From positions 1 through 33,902 of the forward strand of contig NZ_FMCX01000016.1 of NCBI RefSeq assembly GCF_900091555.1: DNA of 33,902 nucleotides, read 5' to 3'. Positions 15,201-23,700 of the stretch are shown in pieces. The stretch is from Micromonospora mirobrigensis (lineage in GTDB: Bacteria > Actinomycetota > Actinomycetes > Mycobacteriales > Micromonosporaceae). The notes under the pieces are model-generated. The model had not been told where the DNA came from. It did no database searches and saw only the letters and a program-made list of their open reading frames with translations. Made by a program: the position numbers and the translations under genes. How positions within the stretch are numbered: the stretch's first letter is position 1; the number at the start of each line of letters is the position of its first letter.

Positions 15201-15308
15201 CCGCCGGGCCGGTGCGACCGGCGCGCCGGTCTCGGTGGTGCTGTCGGCGGTCTCGCCGGCCGGCTGTGAACCGGTCCGTTCGCCGCCCTCGGGCTCGTTC
15301 TCGAGCAT
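12249..15308 (-). CDS. rne: Ribonuclease E/G with long disordered N-terminal extension
   Basis: 1019 residues from ATG 15308 (TGGAGAA upstream). Residues 1-460 are low-complexity Ala/Pro/Glu with Arg-rich islands, notably an RRRRRRGRRGRGRGRGG stretch at 345-361 and nine arginines at 398-406. The catalytic part starts near 463 (PPILSESEFLARREAV): S1 RNA-binding domain about 510-600, DNase-I-like catalytic domain with metal-binding Asp773 (VIDVNTGKYTG) and Asp817 (VVIDFIDM), and the Zn-link C875-x2-C878 (ECCKGRG) that joins monomers. A second disordered tail ends in Arg-rich sequence. It initiates mRNA decay and processes rRNA/tRNA; the tails should hold degradosome partners and RNA, as in mycobacterial and Streptomyces RNase E. 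It is apparently monocistronic, with its own terminator. Confidence 0.96.
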   Translation of the reverse strand: MLENEPEGGERTGSQPAGETADSTTETGAPVAPARRRTTRRRAAPLNQPEQVEVPVEAPATAPSATDESQQAEVIVPVAGELETPPKTTRRRRKATPAKAAEEPVVATGAEEASAEVVPPVKVTRTRRKKAAAPAAAEPAAESVTEAPAEAAASTAEPPAPTGAAEVPAVPVGEPAVAEEPAAAEQPVAEQSVVAEQPAEEEETPEAEGLTGSVAAAAAEGTPPARTPAEAARATGEDVTAEPPVESARTRRRRAALSAPTVLFMAPLPEEIPVARVSTPVPPAVPVVEEAEAAEEPVETGRRRRRARREAEPVESTPAEEEPTAEAEEADEAEDEDEDDSAAARRRRRRGRRGRGRGRGGADEADDEDAEEAAHADEDAAEGTEEAEEGDEGDGLTRRRRRRRRRGAGEAEGTADDGVPTVVKIREPRKAADEVQGVSGSTRLEAKRQRRRDGREQRRTRPPILSESEFLARREAVDRVMAVRQRGDRTQIAVLEDGVLVEHYVTRNSSTTMAGNVYLGKVQNVLPSMEAAFVDIGKGRNAVLYAGEVNWDTTGLEGRARSIEQALRSGDSVLVQVTKDPIGHKGARLTSHVALSGRHLVYVPNGNASGISRKLPDTERKRLRDALKKLVPDGAGVIVRTAAEGASEDELARDVKRLQAQWEDIQARAAEGGAPALLYGEPDLVIRVVRDLFNEDFRELVIEGEESYSMVESYLSHVSPDLVERLRRHAGTQDVFAEYRIDEQIIKGLDRKVFLPSGGSLVIDRTEAMTVIDVNTGKYTGSGGNLEETVTRNNLEAAEEIVRQLRLRDIGGIVVIDFIDMVLESNRELVLRRLTECLGRDRTKHQVTEITSLGLVQMTRKRVGAGLLESFSEPCECCKGRGLIVHTEPVPEKTRTGGAEKVKAVAAAVTTAPAEQGGGASSRRRARKAAPPERTVVETTDVPAGGEYDDTMGYDLSRYETETPAAPAVADSQEGESARLAAADDPDAIGDGESDDEATEGGGGRRRSRRGGARRRTRP

Positions 15309-15435
15309 GGACGTTCTCCAGTTCTGGCCGCCCCGGGCGCGGGTGAGCGCTGCCACGCAGGGTTGCCGCAAAGGTGTTTCCGCCGGGCGCGTACGCGACC
15401 GTCGAAGTCTGCCTGCCTAGAGCACTGGCCGTCGG

Positions 15436-16281
15436 TCAGCGCTCTCCGATGGATGCCCCGTCGCGGTCCGCCTCCAACGGATCCACGATCGCCCCCTGCG
15501 CGGTCAGCGTGCCCTGCGCCAGCCGGATCACCCGTGGGGAGACCGGCGGCTCCAGGTCGGCCACCGCGCGGAGGCCGGAAAGGACGTCATCGGGTCGTAC
15601 GGACGGGGTGACCTGCCGCACGACCAGTTCGAGTATCGCACACGGCACGCCCGCGTCCCCGTAAGGCGTCTCCGCGGTGGACACGACATCGATGCTCATG
15701 ACGGCCGCCCGGGCGTCGAAGCTGCGTCGCCCCTGCTTGGTCATCCGCTCGACCGGCACCTCGGTCGCGGCCAGGAAGGCCGAAACCGTCCCCTGGAGGA
15801 CCTTCGGGTCGACCTCGGGCAACTCGATCCGCCACCGCGAGGCCTCGATCCGGTCGGCGAGGCTGCCGCCGGCGGCCACCACCGCCTCCAGCACGTCCAG
15901 GCCGGGCGAGAGCGCGGCGTCCAGCGCCGCCCGCAGCTCACCCGGGTCGACCTCCTCGCGGAGGCCGATCTCCAGGTACTCCGCCTCGCTGGCCACCCCG
16001 GTGGGGGCGGCGCTGGCGTAGGAGATCTTCGGGTGCGGGGTGAAACCCTGGGAGAAGGCGATCGGTACGCCGGCCCGGCGCAACGCGCGCTCGAAGGCCC
16101 GGGCGAAGTCCCGGTGCGAGGTGAACCGCAAGGGACCGCGCTTGGCGTACCGGATCCGGACGCGCTGGACGACCGGGGCCTGCCCGCCCTCGGGTTGAGG
16201 CTTTCTGGCGATCGTGAGCTCCTCGGGTGCTGCTGCCTGCGTGTCGCCCCATCCTGACGCAGCGTCCGGCGGGCCGCCCAT
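15436..16281 (-). CDS. TIGR03936/DUF2344 radical-SAM-associated protein
   Basis: The conserved domain starts with VQRVRIRYAKRGPLRFTSHR and continues with FARAFERALRRAGVPIAFSQ, characteristic of DUF2344/TIGR03936, a domain of unknown function encoded next to, or fused to, TIGR03960 radical SAM proteins, as here. The start is uncertain. ATG 16281 is the nearest canonical start but lacks a ribosome site and adds non-homologous residues. GAGGAG at 16224-16219 is ideally placed for an ATC codon at 16212, where related proteins, as I recall them, begin (IARKPQ versus MARKPQ). The gene lies after the TIGR03960 terminator, so it probably has its own promoter. Confidence 0.85.
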   Translation of the reverse strand: MGGPPDAASGWGDTQAAAPEELTIARKPQPEGGQAPVVQRVRIRYAKRGPLRFTSHRDFARAFERALRRAGVPIAFSQGFTPHPKISYASAAPTGVASEAEYLEIGLREEVDPGELRAALDAALSPGLDVLEAVVAAGGSLADRIEASRWRIELPEVDPKVLQGTVSAFLAATEVPVERMTKQGRRSFDARAAVMSIDVVSTAETPYGDAGVPCAILELVVRQVTPSVRPDDVLSGLRAVADLEPPVSPRVIRLAQGTLTAQGAIVDPLEADRDGASIGER

Positions 16282-16330
16282 CCGGGGGCAACCGGGTCGG
16301 CTCCCGGCCCCCGGACGGACCCGATCCAAC

Positions 16331-16370
16331 GCACGTCGGTCCGTCCCCGGGTAGGGACGGACCGACGTGC
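16331..16370 (-). terminator. Terminator of the TIGR03960 gene
   Basis: A perfect 17-bp inverted repeat (GCACGTCGGTCCGTCCC and its complement) with a 6-nt CGGGTA loop, 29 nt past the stop at 16400. It is the most regular hairpin between the two radical-SAM-linked genes. No U-tract is evident. Confidence 0.8.
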
Positions 16371-16399
16371 GGCGGGACGTCGGAAGGCGAACGGTCGCC

Positions 16400-18385
16400 C
16401 TACTGCTGGGCGCCGGTGGGCACCTTCATGCCGTTGACCGGGGTCAGCGGGAGCAGCTTCCTGCCGGTCGGGCCGATCTGGATCTCGGTGTCCATCGACG
16501 GGCAGACACCGCAGTCGAAGCACGGGGTCCAGCGGCAGTCGTCCTGCTCGTACTCCGACAGCGAGTCCTGCCAGTCCTGCCAGAGCCAGTCCTTGTCCAG
16601 CCCGGAGTCGAGGTGGTCCCAGGGCAGGACCTCCAGCTCCTCGCGCTCCCGGGTGGTGTACCAGTCGAGGTCCACCCCGAAGGTGGGCAGCACCTCGTTG
16701 GCGGCCTCCACCCAGCGCTGGTACGAGAAGTGCTCGCTCCAGCCGTCGAACCGGCCGCCGTTCTCCCAGACCTTGCGGATCACCGCGCCGACCCGGCGGT
16801 CACCCCGGGAGAGCAGGCCCTCGATCAGCGACGGCTCGCCGTCGTGGTAGCGGAAGCCGATCGCCCGACCCAGCGAACGGTCGGAGTTGATGGCCTGCTT
16901 GAGCAGCTTGAGCCGGTTGTCGATGACCTCCGGCGTGGCCATCGACGCCCACTGGAACGGGGTGTGCGGCTTCGGCACGAAACCGCCGATGGAGACGGTG
17001 CAGCGGATGTCCTTGGAACCGGTGGCGGCCCGGCCGGCCCGGATCACCTCGTGCGCCATGTCGGCGATCTCGAGGACGTCGGAGTCGGTCTCGGTGGGCA
17101 GGCCGCACATGAAGTAGAGCTTCACCTGCCGCCAGCCGTTGGTGTACGCGGTGACGACCGTACGGATCAGGTCTTCCTTCGACACCATCTTGTTGATGAC
17201 CTTGCGGATCCGCTCCGACCCGCCCTCCGGGGCGAAGGTCAGGCCGGTCCGCCGCCCGTTGCGGGACAACTCCTGGGCGAGGTCGATGTTGAAGGCGTCC
17301 ACCCGGGTCGACGGCAGCGACAGCGACACGTTGGTGCCCGCGTACTGCTCGGCGAGGCCGGAGCACATGTCGCCGATCTCGGAGTGGTCGGCCGACGAGA
17401 GCGACAGCAGGCCCACCTCGTGGAAGCCGGAGAACTCCAGCCCCTCCTTGACCATCTGACCGACGGTGGTGATCGAGCGCTCCCGCACCGGGCGGGTGAT
17501 CATGCCGGCCTGGCAGAACCGGCAGCCCCGGGTGCAGCCCCGGAAGATCTCCACCGCGTACCGCTCGTGGACCGTCTCGGCGAGCGGGACCAGCGGCTTC
17601 TTCGGGTACGGCCAGGCGTCGAGGTCCATGGTCGTGCGCTTGTGCACCCGGAACGGCACGTCCGGGCGGTTCGGCACGACCCGCTGGATCCGGCCGTCGG
17701 GCAGGTAGTCCACGTCGTAGAAGCGCGGCACGTAGACGCTTTCGGTGCGGGCCAGCCGCAGCAGCAGCTCGTCGCGGCCGCCGGGCGAGCCCTCGGCCTT
17801 CCACTCCCGGACGATGGCGGTGATCTCCAGCACCGCCTCCTCGCCGTCGCCGAGCACGGCGGCGTCGACGAAGTCGGCGATCGGCTCCGGGTTGAACGCG
17901 GCGTGCCCGCCGGCCACGATCACCGGGTCGGCGTCGGTGCGGTCGGCGGCGAGCATCGGGATGCCGGCCAGGTCGATCGCGGTGAGCAGGTTGGTGTAGC
18001 CCAGCTCGGTGGAGAACGAGACGCCGAACACGTCGAAGTCGCGCACCGAGCGGTGGGCGTCGACGGTGAACTGCGGCACGCCGTGGGCGCGCATCAGCGT
18101 CTCCAGGTCCGGCCAGACCGCGTACGTCCGCTCGGCGAGCACGTCGGGCAGCTCGTTGAGGACCTCGTAGAGGATCTGGACGCCCTGGTTGGGCAGGCCG
18201 ACCTCGTACGCGTCGGGGTACATCAGCGCCCAGCGGACCACCGCGGCGTCCCAGTCCTTGACCACCGCGCCCAGCTCGCCACCGACGTACTGGATGGGCT
18301 TGGTCACCTGGGGCAGCAGCGGCTCCAGCCGGGGCCACACGGAATTGGACGCGGCGGGACGCGGCGTCGTGGACGGGGCACTCAT
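16400..18385 (-). CDS. TIGR03960-family B12-binding radical SAM protein
   Basis: 661 residues from ATG 18385. The N-terminal half (about 30-245) has a cobalamin-binding-like Rossmann region (YEVGLPNQGVQILYEVLN, VIVAGGHAAFNPEPI). The radical SAM core opens with the cluster motif C284-x3-C288-x2-C291 (RGCTRGCRFCQAG). The C-terminus ends with another cysteine group (CFDCGVCP) that could bind a further cluster or metal. The reaction is unknown; conserved pairing with DUF2344 and location by RNase E and ribosomal-protein genes hint at RNA or ribosome modification. No ribosome binding site is seen; TACCCT at 18399-18394 lies 8 nt before the ATG, suggesting a leaderless mRNA. Confidence 0.92.
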   Translation of the reverse strand: MSAPSTTPRPAASNSVWPRLEPLLPQVTKPIQYVGGELGAVVKDWDAAVVRWALMYPDAYEVGLPNQGVQILYEVLNELPDVLAERTYAVWPDLETLMRAHGVPQFTVDAHRSVRDFDVFGVSFSTELGYTNLLTAIDLAGIPMLAADRTDADPVIVAGGHAAFNPEPIADFVDAAVLGDGEEAVLEITAIVREWKAEGSPGGRDELLLRLARTESVYVPRFYDVDYLPDGRIQRVVPNRPDVPFRVHKRTTMDLDAWPYPKKPLVPLAETVHERYAVEIFRGCTRGCRFCQAGMITRPVRERSITTVGQMVKEGLEFSGFHEVGLLSLSSADHSEIGDMCSGLAEQYAGTNVSLSLPSTRVDAFNIDLAQELSRNGRRTGLTFAPEGGSERIRKVINKMVSKEDLIRTVVTAYTNGWRQVKLYFMCGLPTETDSDVLEIADMAHEVIRAGRAATGSKDIRCTVSIGGFVPKPHTPFQWASMATPEVIDNRLKLLKQAINSDRSLGRAIGFRYHDGEPSLIEGLLSRGDRRVGAVIRKVWENGGRFDGWSEHFSYQRWVEAANEVLPTFGVDLDWYTTREREELEVLPWDHLDSGLDKDWLWQDWQDSLSEYEQDDCRWTPCFDCGVCPSMDTEIQIGPTGRKLLPLTPVNGMKVPTGAQQ

Positions 18386-18393
18386 GATGCCCA

Positions 18394-18399
18394 AGGGTA
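18394..18399 (-). promoter_or_regulatory. -10 box for leaderless transcription of the TIGR03960 gene
   Basis: TACCCT (TANNNT type) ends 8 nt before the ATG at 18385 on the minus strand, the typical spacing when transcription starts at the start codon. No clear -35 element is seen. Confidence 0.35.
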
Positions 18400-18524
18400 C
18401 GCGGTCCTCCGGGGTCGACCACGGCGCACCGCAGGTCCGCCGCCCCCGGTGCGCCGGCGCTGGATTCGGTGCCGGTGGCGGAGCGGTACTAACCTCGCAA
18501 CGGGCGTGAGAGGAGATTGCCGCG

Positions 18525-19916
18525 ATGCCGCAGCCGCAGCCGGCCGCAGACCGGCCGGCCGACGGGAGCACTCCGGTCCCCGGCCAGGACCGGGATCCGG
18601 CGGTCACCGAGGGGGCGACCGCTGTCTCCGTACCGTCGGACGCCGCGCCCGTCGGGGACCCGGCGGACGGGCAGGCCGGCGAGCCGGTCACGGCCCCGAC
18701 CTCGCCCGCGGCGCCGACGGCCGACGAGGCCGCGCCGGCCACCCGGATCACGTCACCCTCGCCGGACCCGGCGCCCGCGGAGCAGGCCGACTCCGAGCCC
18801 ACCCGGGCCGAGCCGCCGGCCGCTCCCGATCCCACCCGGATGGAGTCCGCTGCCGGCCCGCACCCGACCCGGATCGAGTCGACCCGGGAGCAGCCGGCGC
18901 CGCGCTGGAGCGGATCGGCCGCCGTACCGCCCCCGCCGCCGCGCAAGCGGGGCTGGGGCGAGTCCGCGGAACCGACCCCGCTCCCCCCGGTGCCCTCTCC
19001 CGAGCACCAGGTGCCGGTGGACCCGTGGGCCGGCGCCGACACGGGAGGCTGGGACCTGCCCTCGACCGGGTTCCCGGCCCTGCCGCCGACCCTGCCGTAC
19101 ACCGCGCCGCACCAGCGGCCGCCGGTCACCCCGTCCCATCCGGTGCCGCCGGTCACCCCGCCGCCCGTCGTCCCGGCCGCGCCGGCGCCGCCGGTGGTCA
19201 CCAACCGCCCGGCCCCGGCGCCCCCGCTGCCCGCGTCTCCGACGCCCGCACCACCGACGCCGGCCCGGCCGCCGAAGCAGCGCCGGCGGGCCACCCCACC
19301 GCCGGTCACCCCGCCGCCCGGTTGGCAGGCTCCCCGGGGGTACGTCCCGGTTCCGGTCCGCCGCCGACGCCGGTGGCCCTGGCTGCTCCTGCTCACCGTC
19401 GCCTGCTGCTGCGGGGTGCCGCTGTGGTGGGCGCAGCCGCTGACCACCCAGTACCCGGCCAGCGCGGCGCTGCCCGAGCAGGCCCTCGGCCTGAGCCTGC
19501 GCGACGACCCGGCCAGCAGGGCCGCCGCCGACGAGTTGGAGGCGGAGGTACGCGCCTCGCAGTTGCTGTCCGAGGACACCTTCGCCGGGGTGTACACCAC
19601 CACCGACGGCAAGCGGGTGACCCTGTTCGGCGGCACCGGGATCCGGTTCACCCCGGAGACCGACGCCGACGACGAGCTGACCCGGCTCACCGAGCGCTAC
19701 GCGCTGGCCCCGGCGGTGCCGGTGGAGACCGGGGTACGCGGCCGGTACGAGCGCTGCGCGGTGGGGCGTGAGGACGGCGCGGCGGTGGTGGTCTGCACCT
19801 CGGTGGACCACGGCAGCATCGCCACCGCGGTGTTCACCCGGCTGTCGCTGGACGACAGCGCCGCCCTGCTGGACCGGCTGCGGCAGCGGGTAGTCACCCC
19901 CGACCAGTCGTCCTGA
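18525..19916 (+). CDS. Proline-rich single-pass membrane protein with two-cysteine outer domain
   Basis: 463 residues from ATG 18525 (AGGAG upstream). Residues 1-275 are disordered Pro/Ala-rich sequence with scattered PTRxES repeats and PPVTP runs. A basic cluster (VRRRRRW, 278-284) precedes one membrane helix (about 284-303, with CCC inside). The C-terminal 150 residues, predicted outside, form a compact domain with FGGT (368-371), C411, C424 and DHGS (428-431). The same domain, with identical 13-residue Cys spacing, occurs in the protein at 32785-33480, so the two are paralogs. I recognise no named family. The gene is divergent from the TIGR03960 gene and convergent with the acyltransferase (16 nt apart). 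Confidence 0.85.
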   Translation: MPQPQPAADRPADGSTPVPGQDRDPAVTEGATAVSVPSDAAPVGDPADGQAGEPVTAPTSPAAPTADEAAPATRITSPSPDPAPAEQADSEPTRAEPPAAPDPTRMESAAGPHPTRIESTREQPAPRWSGSAAVPPPPPRKRGWGESAEPTPLPPVPSPEHQVPVDPWAGADTGGWDLPSTGFPALPPTLPYTAPHQRPPVTPSHPVPPVTPPPVVPAAPAPPVVTNRPAPAPPLPASPTPAPPTPARPPKQRRRATPPPVTPPPGWQAPRGYVPVPVRRRRRWPWLLLLTVACCCGVPLWWAQPLTTQYPASAALPEQALGLSLRDDPASRAAADELEAEVRASQLLSEDTFAGVYTTTDGKRVTLFGGTGIRFTPETDADDELTRLTERYALAPAVPVETGVRGRYERCAVGREDGAAVVVCTSVDHGSIATAVFTRLSLDDSAALLDRLRQRVVTPDQSS

Positions 19917-19932
19917 CCTCCGGGCGACCGGG

Positions 19933-20631
19933 TCAGTCGGTCGGGTTCGGGTCGGTCGGGGGCTCCTCGGCGCGCTTCGGGGCGTAGCGCGGCACGTACT
20001 CCTGGCCGGTGAGCTTCTGGATCTCCGCCATCAGCTCGTCGGTCATCGCCCGCAGCGAGGTCCGGTCGTCGCCCCGGCCGGTGAAGTCCAGCGGCTTGCC
20101 GAACCTGATGGTGATCTTCGCCTTGCCCGGCCGGGGTACCCGGGTGCCGATCGGCTGGGCCTTGTCGGTGCCGGTCACCCCGACCGGGATGATCGGTACG
20201 CCCGCCGCCACGGCGAGCCGGGCCGCGCCGGTCCGTCCCCGGTAGAGCCGGCCGTCCGGGGAGCGGGTGCCCTCCGGGTAGACGGCCACCAGGTCACCTG
20301 CCTTGAGCACCGGGATGGCCGCGTCGAACGCGGACAGCGCCGCCCGGCCGCCGGCCCGCTCGACCGGGATGGCGCCCAGGCCGGTGAGCAGGAACTTGGA
20401 GAACGAGCCCTTGACCCCGGTGCCGGTGAAGTACTCCGACTTCGCCCAGAAGGCCAGGTGGCGGGGGACGACGGTGCCGAGGAGGAGTTCGTCGGCGACC
20501 GACAGGTGGTTGCCGGCGAAGATGGCCCCGCCGGTCTGCGGGATGTGCTCCAACCCCTCCACGGTCGGGCGGAAGGCCAACCGGAGCGCGGGCGCCACGG
20601 TGAGCTTGCCGATGGTGTAGAGCAGGGGCAC
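19933..20631 (-). CDS. 1-acyl-sn-glycerol-3-phosphate acyltransferase family protein (PlsC-like)
   Basis: 232 residues from a GTG start at 20631 with GGAGGA upstream. The acyltransferase signature blocks are in order: the catalytic H-x4-D in GNHLSVADELLLG, the glycerophosphate-binding region around GLGAIPVERAG, YPEGTRSPDG, and VPIIPVGVTG. The family transfers an acyl chain from acyl-CoA or acyl-ACP to lysophosphatidic acid in membrane lipid synthesis, although actinobacterial paralogs differ in acceptor. The acidic Pro-rich C-terminus is probably disordered. It lies 106 nt downstream of ileS on the same strand; no hairpin was seen between them. Confidence 0.9.
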   Translation of the reverse strand: MPLLYTIGKLTVAPALRLAFRPTVEGLEHIPQTGGAIFAGNHLSVADELLLGTVVPRHLAFWAKSEYFTGTGVKGSFSKFLLTGLGAIPVERAGGRAALSAFDAAIPVLKAGDLVAVYPEGTRSPDGRLYRGRTGAARLAVAAGVPIIPVGVTGTDKAQPIGTRVPRPGKAKITIRFGKPLDFTGRGDDRTSLRAMTDELMAEIQKLTGQEYVPRYAPKRAEEPPTDPNPTD

Positions 20632-20737
20632 GGGTCCTCCGGCGTGTCGCGTGCTGAACAGGCGGTGTCACGTTAGCGGACCGTGTCACCCCCGGCAGAT
20701 CGGGTGGCCGGCCGTCCAGCGGTGCGACCGCCCGACG

Positions 20738-23700
20738 TCATACCCGGCGGACGGTCACCGTCACCCGCTCGCCCTCGCCGACCTCACCGGTGAACCCGTC
20801 GAGCGCCTCGGCCAGCTCGACGCCGTCGGCCAGCACCTCCCGGGCCACGAACCCGGAGTGCGCCGTCACCGCCGCGCGGACCTCCGCCGGACCCGCCACC
20901 GTCACCCGGATCCGGTCGGAGACGTCCAGGCCGGCCTCGCGGCGGGCCTGCTGCACCACCCGGACCACGTCCCGGGCCAGCCCCTCGGCGGCGAGTTCTC
21001 CGGTGACCTCGGTGTCCAGCACCACCACGCCCTCGCCGCCGGGCAGCGGCGCCGAGTGCTCGGCGTCGGCGGCGACCAGGCGCAGCTCGTACTCGCCCTC
21101 GGCGAGGGTGACCCCGGCGGCGACCGGGGCGCCGTCGTGAAGCTCCCACTCCCCCGCCCTGACCGCCTTGATCACCTGCTGGACGGCCTTGCCGACCCGG
21201 GGGCCGAGCGCCCGGGGCACCACGGTCAGCACCTGCCGGCAGTACGCGGACACCGCGTCGGTGAGGACGACCTCCTTGACGTTGACCTCGTCGGCGACCA
21301 GATCGGCGAAGGGGCGCAGCTGATCGGCGGCCGGTGACGCCACGGTCAGCCTGGACAGCGGCAGCCGGACCCGCAGCCCCTTGGCCTTACGCAGCGACAG
21401 CGCCGCCGAGGTGACCGCCCGTACGTCGTCCATCGCCGCGACCAGCTCGTGGTCGGCCGGGAACCCGTCCGCCGACGGCCAGTCGGTCAGGTGCACCGAC
21501 CGTCCGCCGGTGAGGCCGCGCCAGATCTCCTCGGCGGTCAGCGGCGCCAGCGGCGCCACCACCCGGCAGAGCGTCTCCAGCACCGTCCACAGGGTGTCGA
21601 AGGCGTCGGCGTCCCCGGACCAGAACCGGTCCCGGGAGCGGCGCACGTACCAGTTGGTCAGCGCGTCCAGGTAGGACCGGACGGTCGCGCAGGCGCCGGA
21701 GATGTCGTACGCGTCGAGCTGCGCGCCGACCGCCGACACCAGCTCGTTCGTCTTCGCCAGCAGGTACCGGTCGAGCAGGTTGCCGGCGGCTGCGCCGCCT
21801 CCGGCCGGTGCGGCGTCGGTCTTCCGCTCGGCCTGGTGGCCCGCGGCGTTGGCGTAGAGGGAGAAGAAGTACCAGACGTTCCAGAGCGGCAGCAGCACCT
21901 GCCGGACCGCGTCCCGGATCAGCGTCTCGGTGACCGCCATGTCCCCGCCGCGCAGCACCGGCGAGGACATCAGCATCCAGCGCATCGCGTCCGACCCGTA
22001 CGCGTCGAAGACGTGGTAGACGTCCGGGTAGTTGCGCAGGCTCTTGGACATCTTGCGTCCGTCCGAGCCGAGCAGGATGCCGTGACTGAGGCAGTTGCGG
22101 AACGCCGGCCGGTCGAACAGCGCGGTGGCCAGCACGTGCATGGTGTAGAACCAGCCGCGGGTCTGTCCGATGTACTCGACGACGAAGTCGCCCGGGTAGT
22201 GGTGCTCGAACCAGTCGCGGTTCTCGAACGGGTAGTGGACCTGGGCGAACGGCATCGAGCCGGACTCGAACCAGCAGTCCAGCACCTCCGGCACCCGGCG
22301 CATCGTCGACCTGCCGGTCGGGTCGTCCGGGTTCGGCCGGACCAGGTCGTCGACAGCCGGCCGGTGCAGGTCGGTCAGGCGTACGCCGAAGTCCCGCTCG
22401 ATCTCCGCCAGCGACCCGTACACGTCGACCCGCGGGTACGTCGGGTCGTCGGACTTCCAGACCGGGATCGGTGAGCCCCAGAACCGGTTGCGGCTGATCG
22501 ACCAGTCCCGGGCGTTGGCCAGCCACTTGCCGAACGAGCCGTCCCTGATGTGCCCGGGCGTCCAGTTGATCTGCTGGTTCAGCTCGACCATCCGGTCCCG
22601 GAACGTCGTCACCGCGACGAACCACGACGACACCGCCTTGTAGACCAGCGGGGTGTCACAGCGCCAGCAGTGCGGGTACGCGTGGGTGTAGGTGTCCTGC
22701 CTGAGCACCACCCCCCGCTCCTTCAGCTCCCGGATCACCGGCCGGTTGACGTCGAAGACCTGCTCGCCCTGGTAGGGCGGGACGAGTGCGGTGAACCGGG
22801 TGTGGTCGTCGACGGTGACGACGGTGGGGATGCCGGCGGCGTTGCAGACGTTCTGGTCGTCCTCGCCGAAGGCCGGGGCCAGGTGGACGATCCCGGTGCC
22901 GTCCTCGGTGGTGACGAAGTCCGCCCCCAGCACCTGGTAGGCGTTCGGGCCGGCCCGCTCGACCAGGAAGTCGTAGAGCGGGGTGTAGCGGCGCCCGACC
23001 AGGTCCCGGCCGTACACCGTGCCGACCTGCCGGTAACCCTCCAGCTCCTTCGCGTACGCCCCGAGCCGGGCGACCCCGACCAGGTGGCGCTGGCCGTCGC
23101 GATCCAGCACGGCGTACTCGATGTCCGGGCCCACGGCGAGCGCCAGGTTCGACGGCAGGGTCCACGGCGTGGTGGTCCAGACCCCCAACCGGACCGGGCC
23201 GCGCACCGGCTCGGGCGCACGCTCGTCGGCGGTCAGCCCGAACCAGACGGTCAGGGTCGGGTCGTGCCGGTCCTTGTAGACGTCGTCCATCCGGGTCTCG
23301 GTGTTCGACAGCGGCGTCTCGCACCGCCAGCAGTACGCCAGCACCCGGAAGCCCTCGTAGACCAGACCCTTGTCGTGCAGGGTCCGGAAGGCCCACATGA
23401 CGCTCTCCATGTAGCCCAGGTCGAGGGTCTTGTAGTCGTCGGCGAAGTCGACCCAGCGGGCCTGCCGGGTGACGTAGCGCTCCCAGTCCCGGGTGAACTC
23501 CAGCACCGAGCTGCGGCAGACCTCGTTGAACCGGGCCACGCCGAGGTCGAGGATCTCCGCCTTGCTGGCGATGCCGAGCTGCTTCTCGGCCACCACCTCG
23601 GCGGGCAGGCCGTGGCAGTCCCAGCCGAACCGCCGCTCCACGCGCCGGCCGCGCATGGTCCGGTAGCGCGGCACCACGTCCTTGACGTACCCGGTGAAGA

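Noticed and set aside
19080..19330. Tandem repeat array in the proline-rich gene
   Set aside because: The repetition is compositional (PPVTP, PAPP), not a fixed-period DNA repeat.
20632..20737. Inverted repeat GGTGTCACG / CGTGTCACC between ileS and the acyltransferase gene
   Set aside because: The arms are not truly complementary (reverse complement is GGTGACACG), so no stable hairpin forms.
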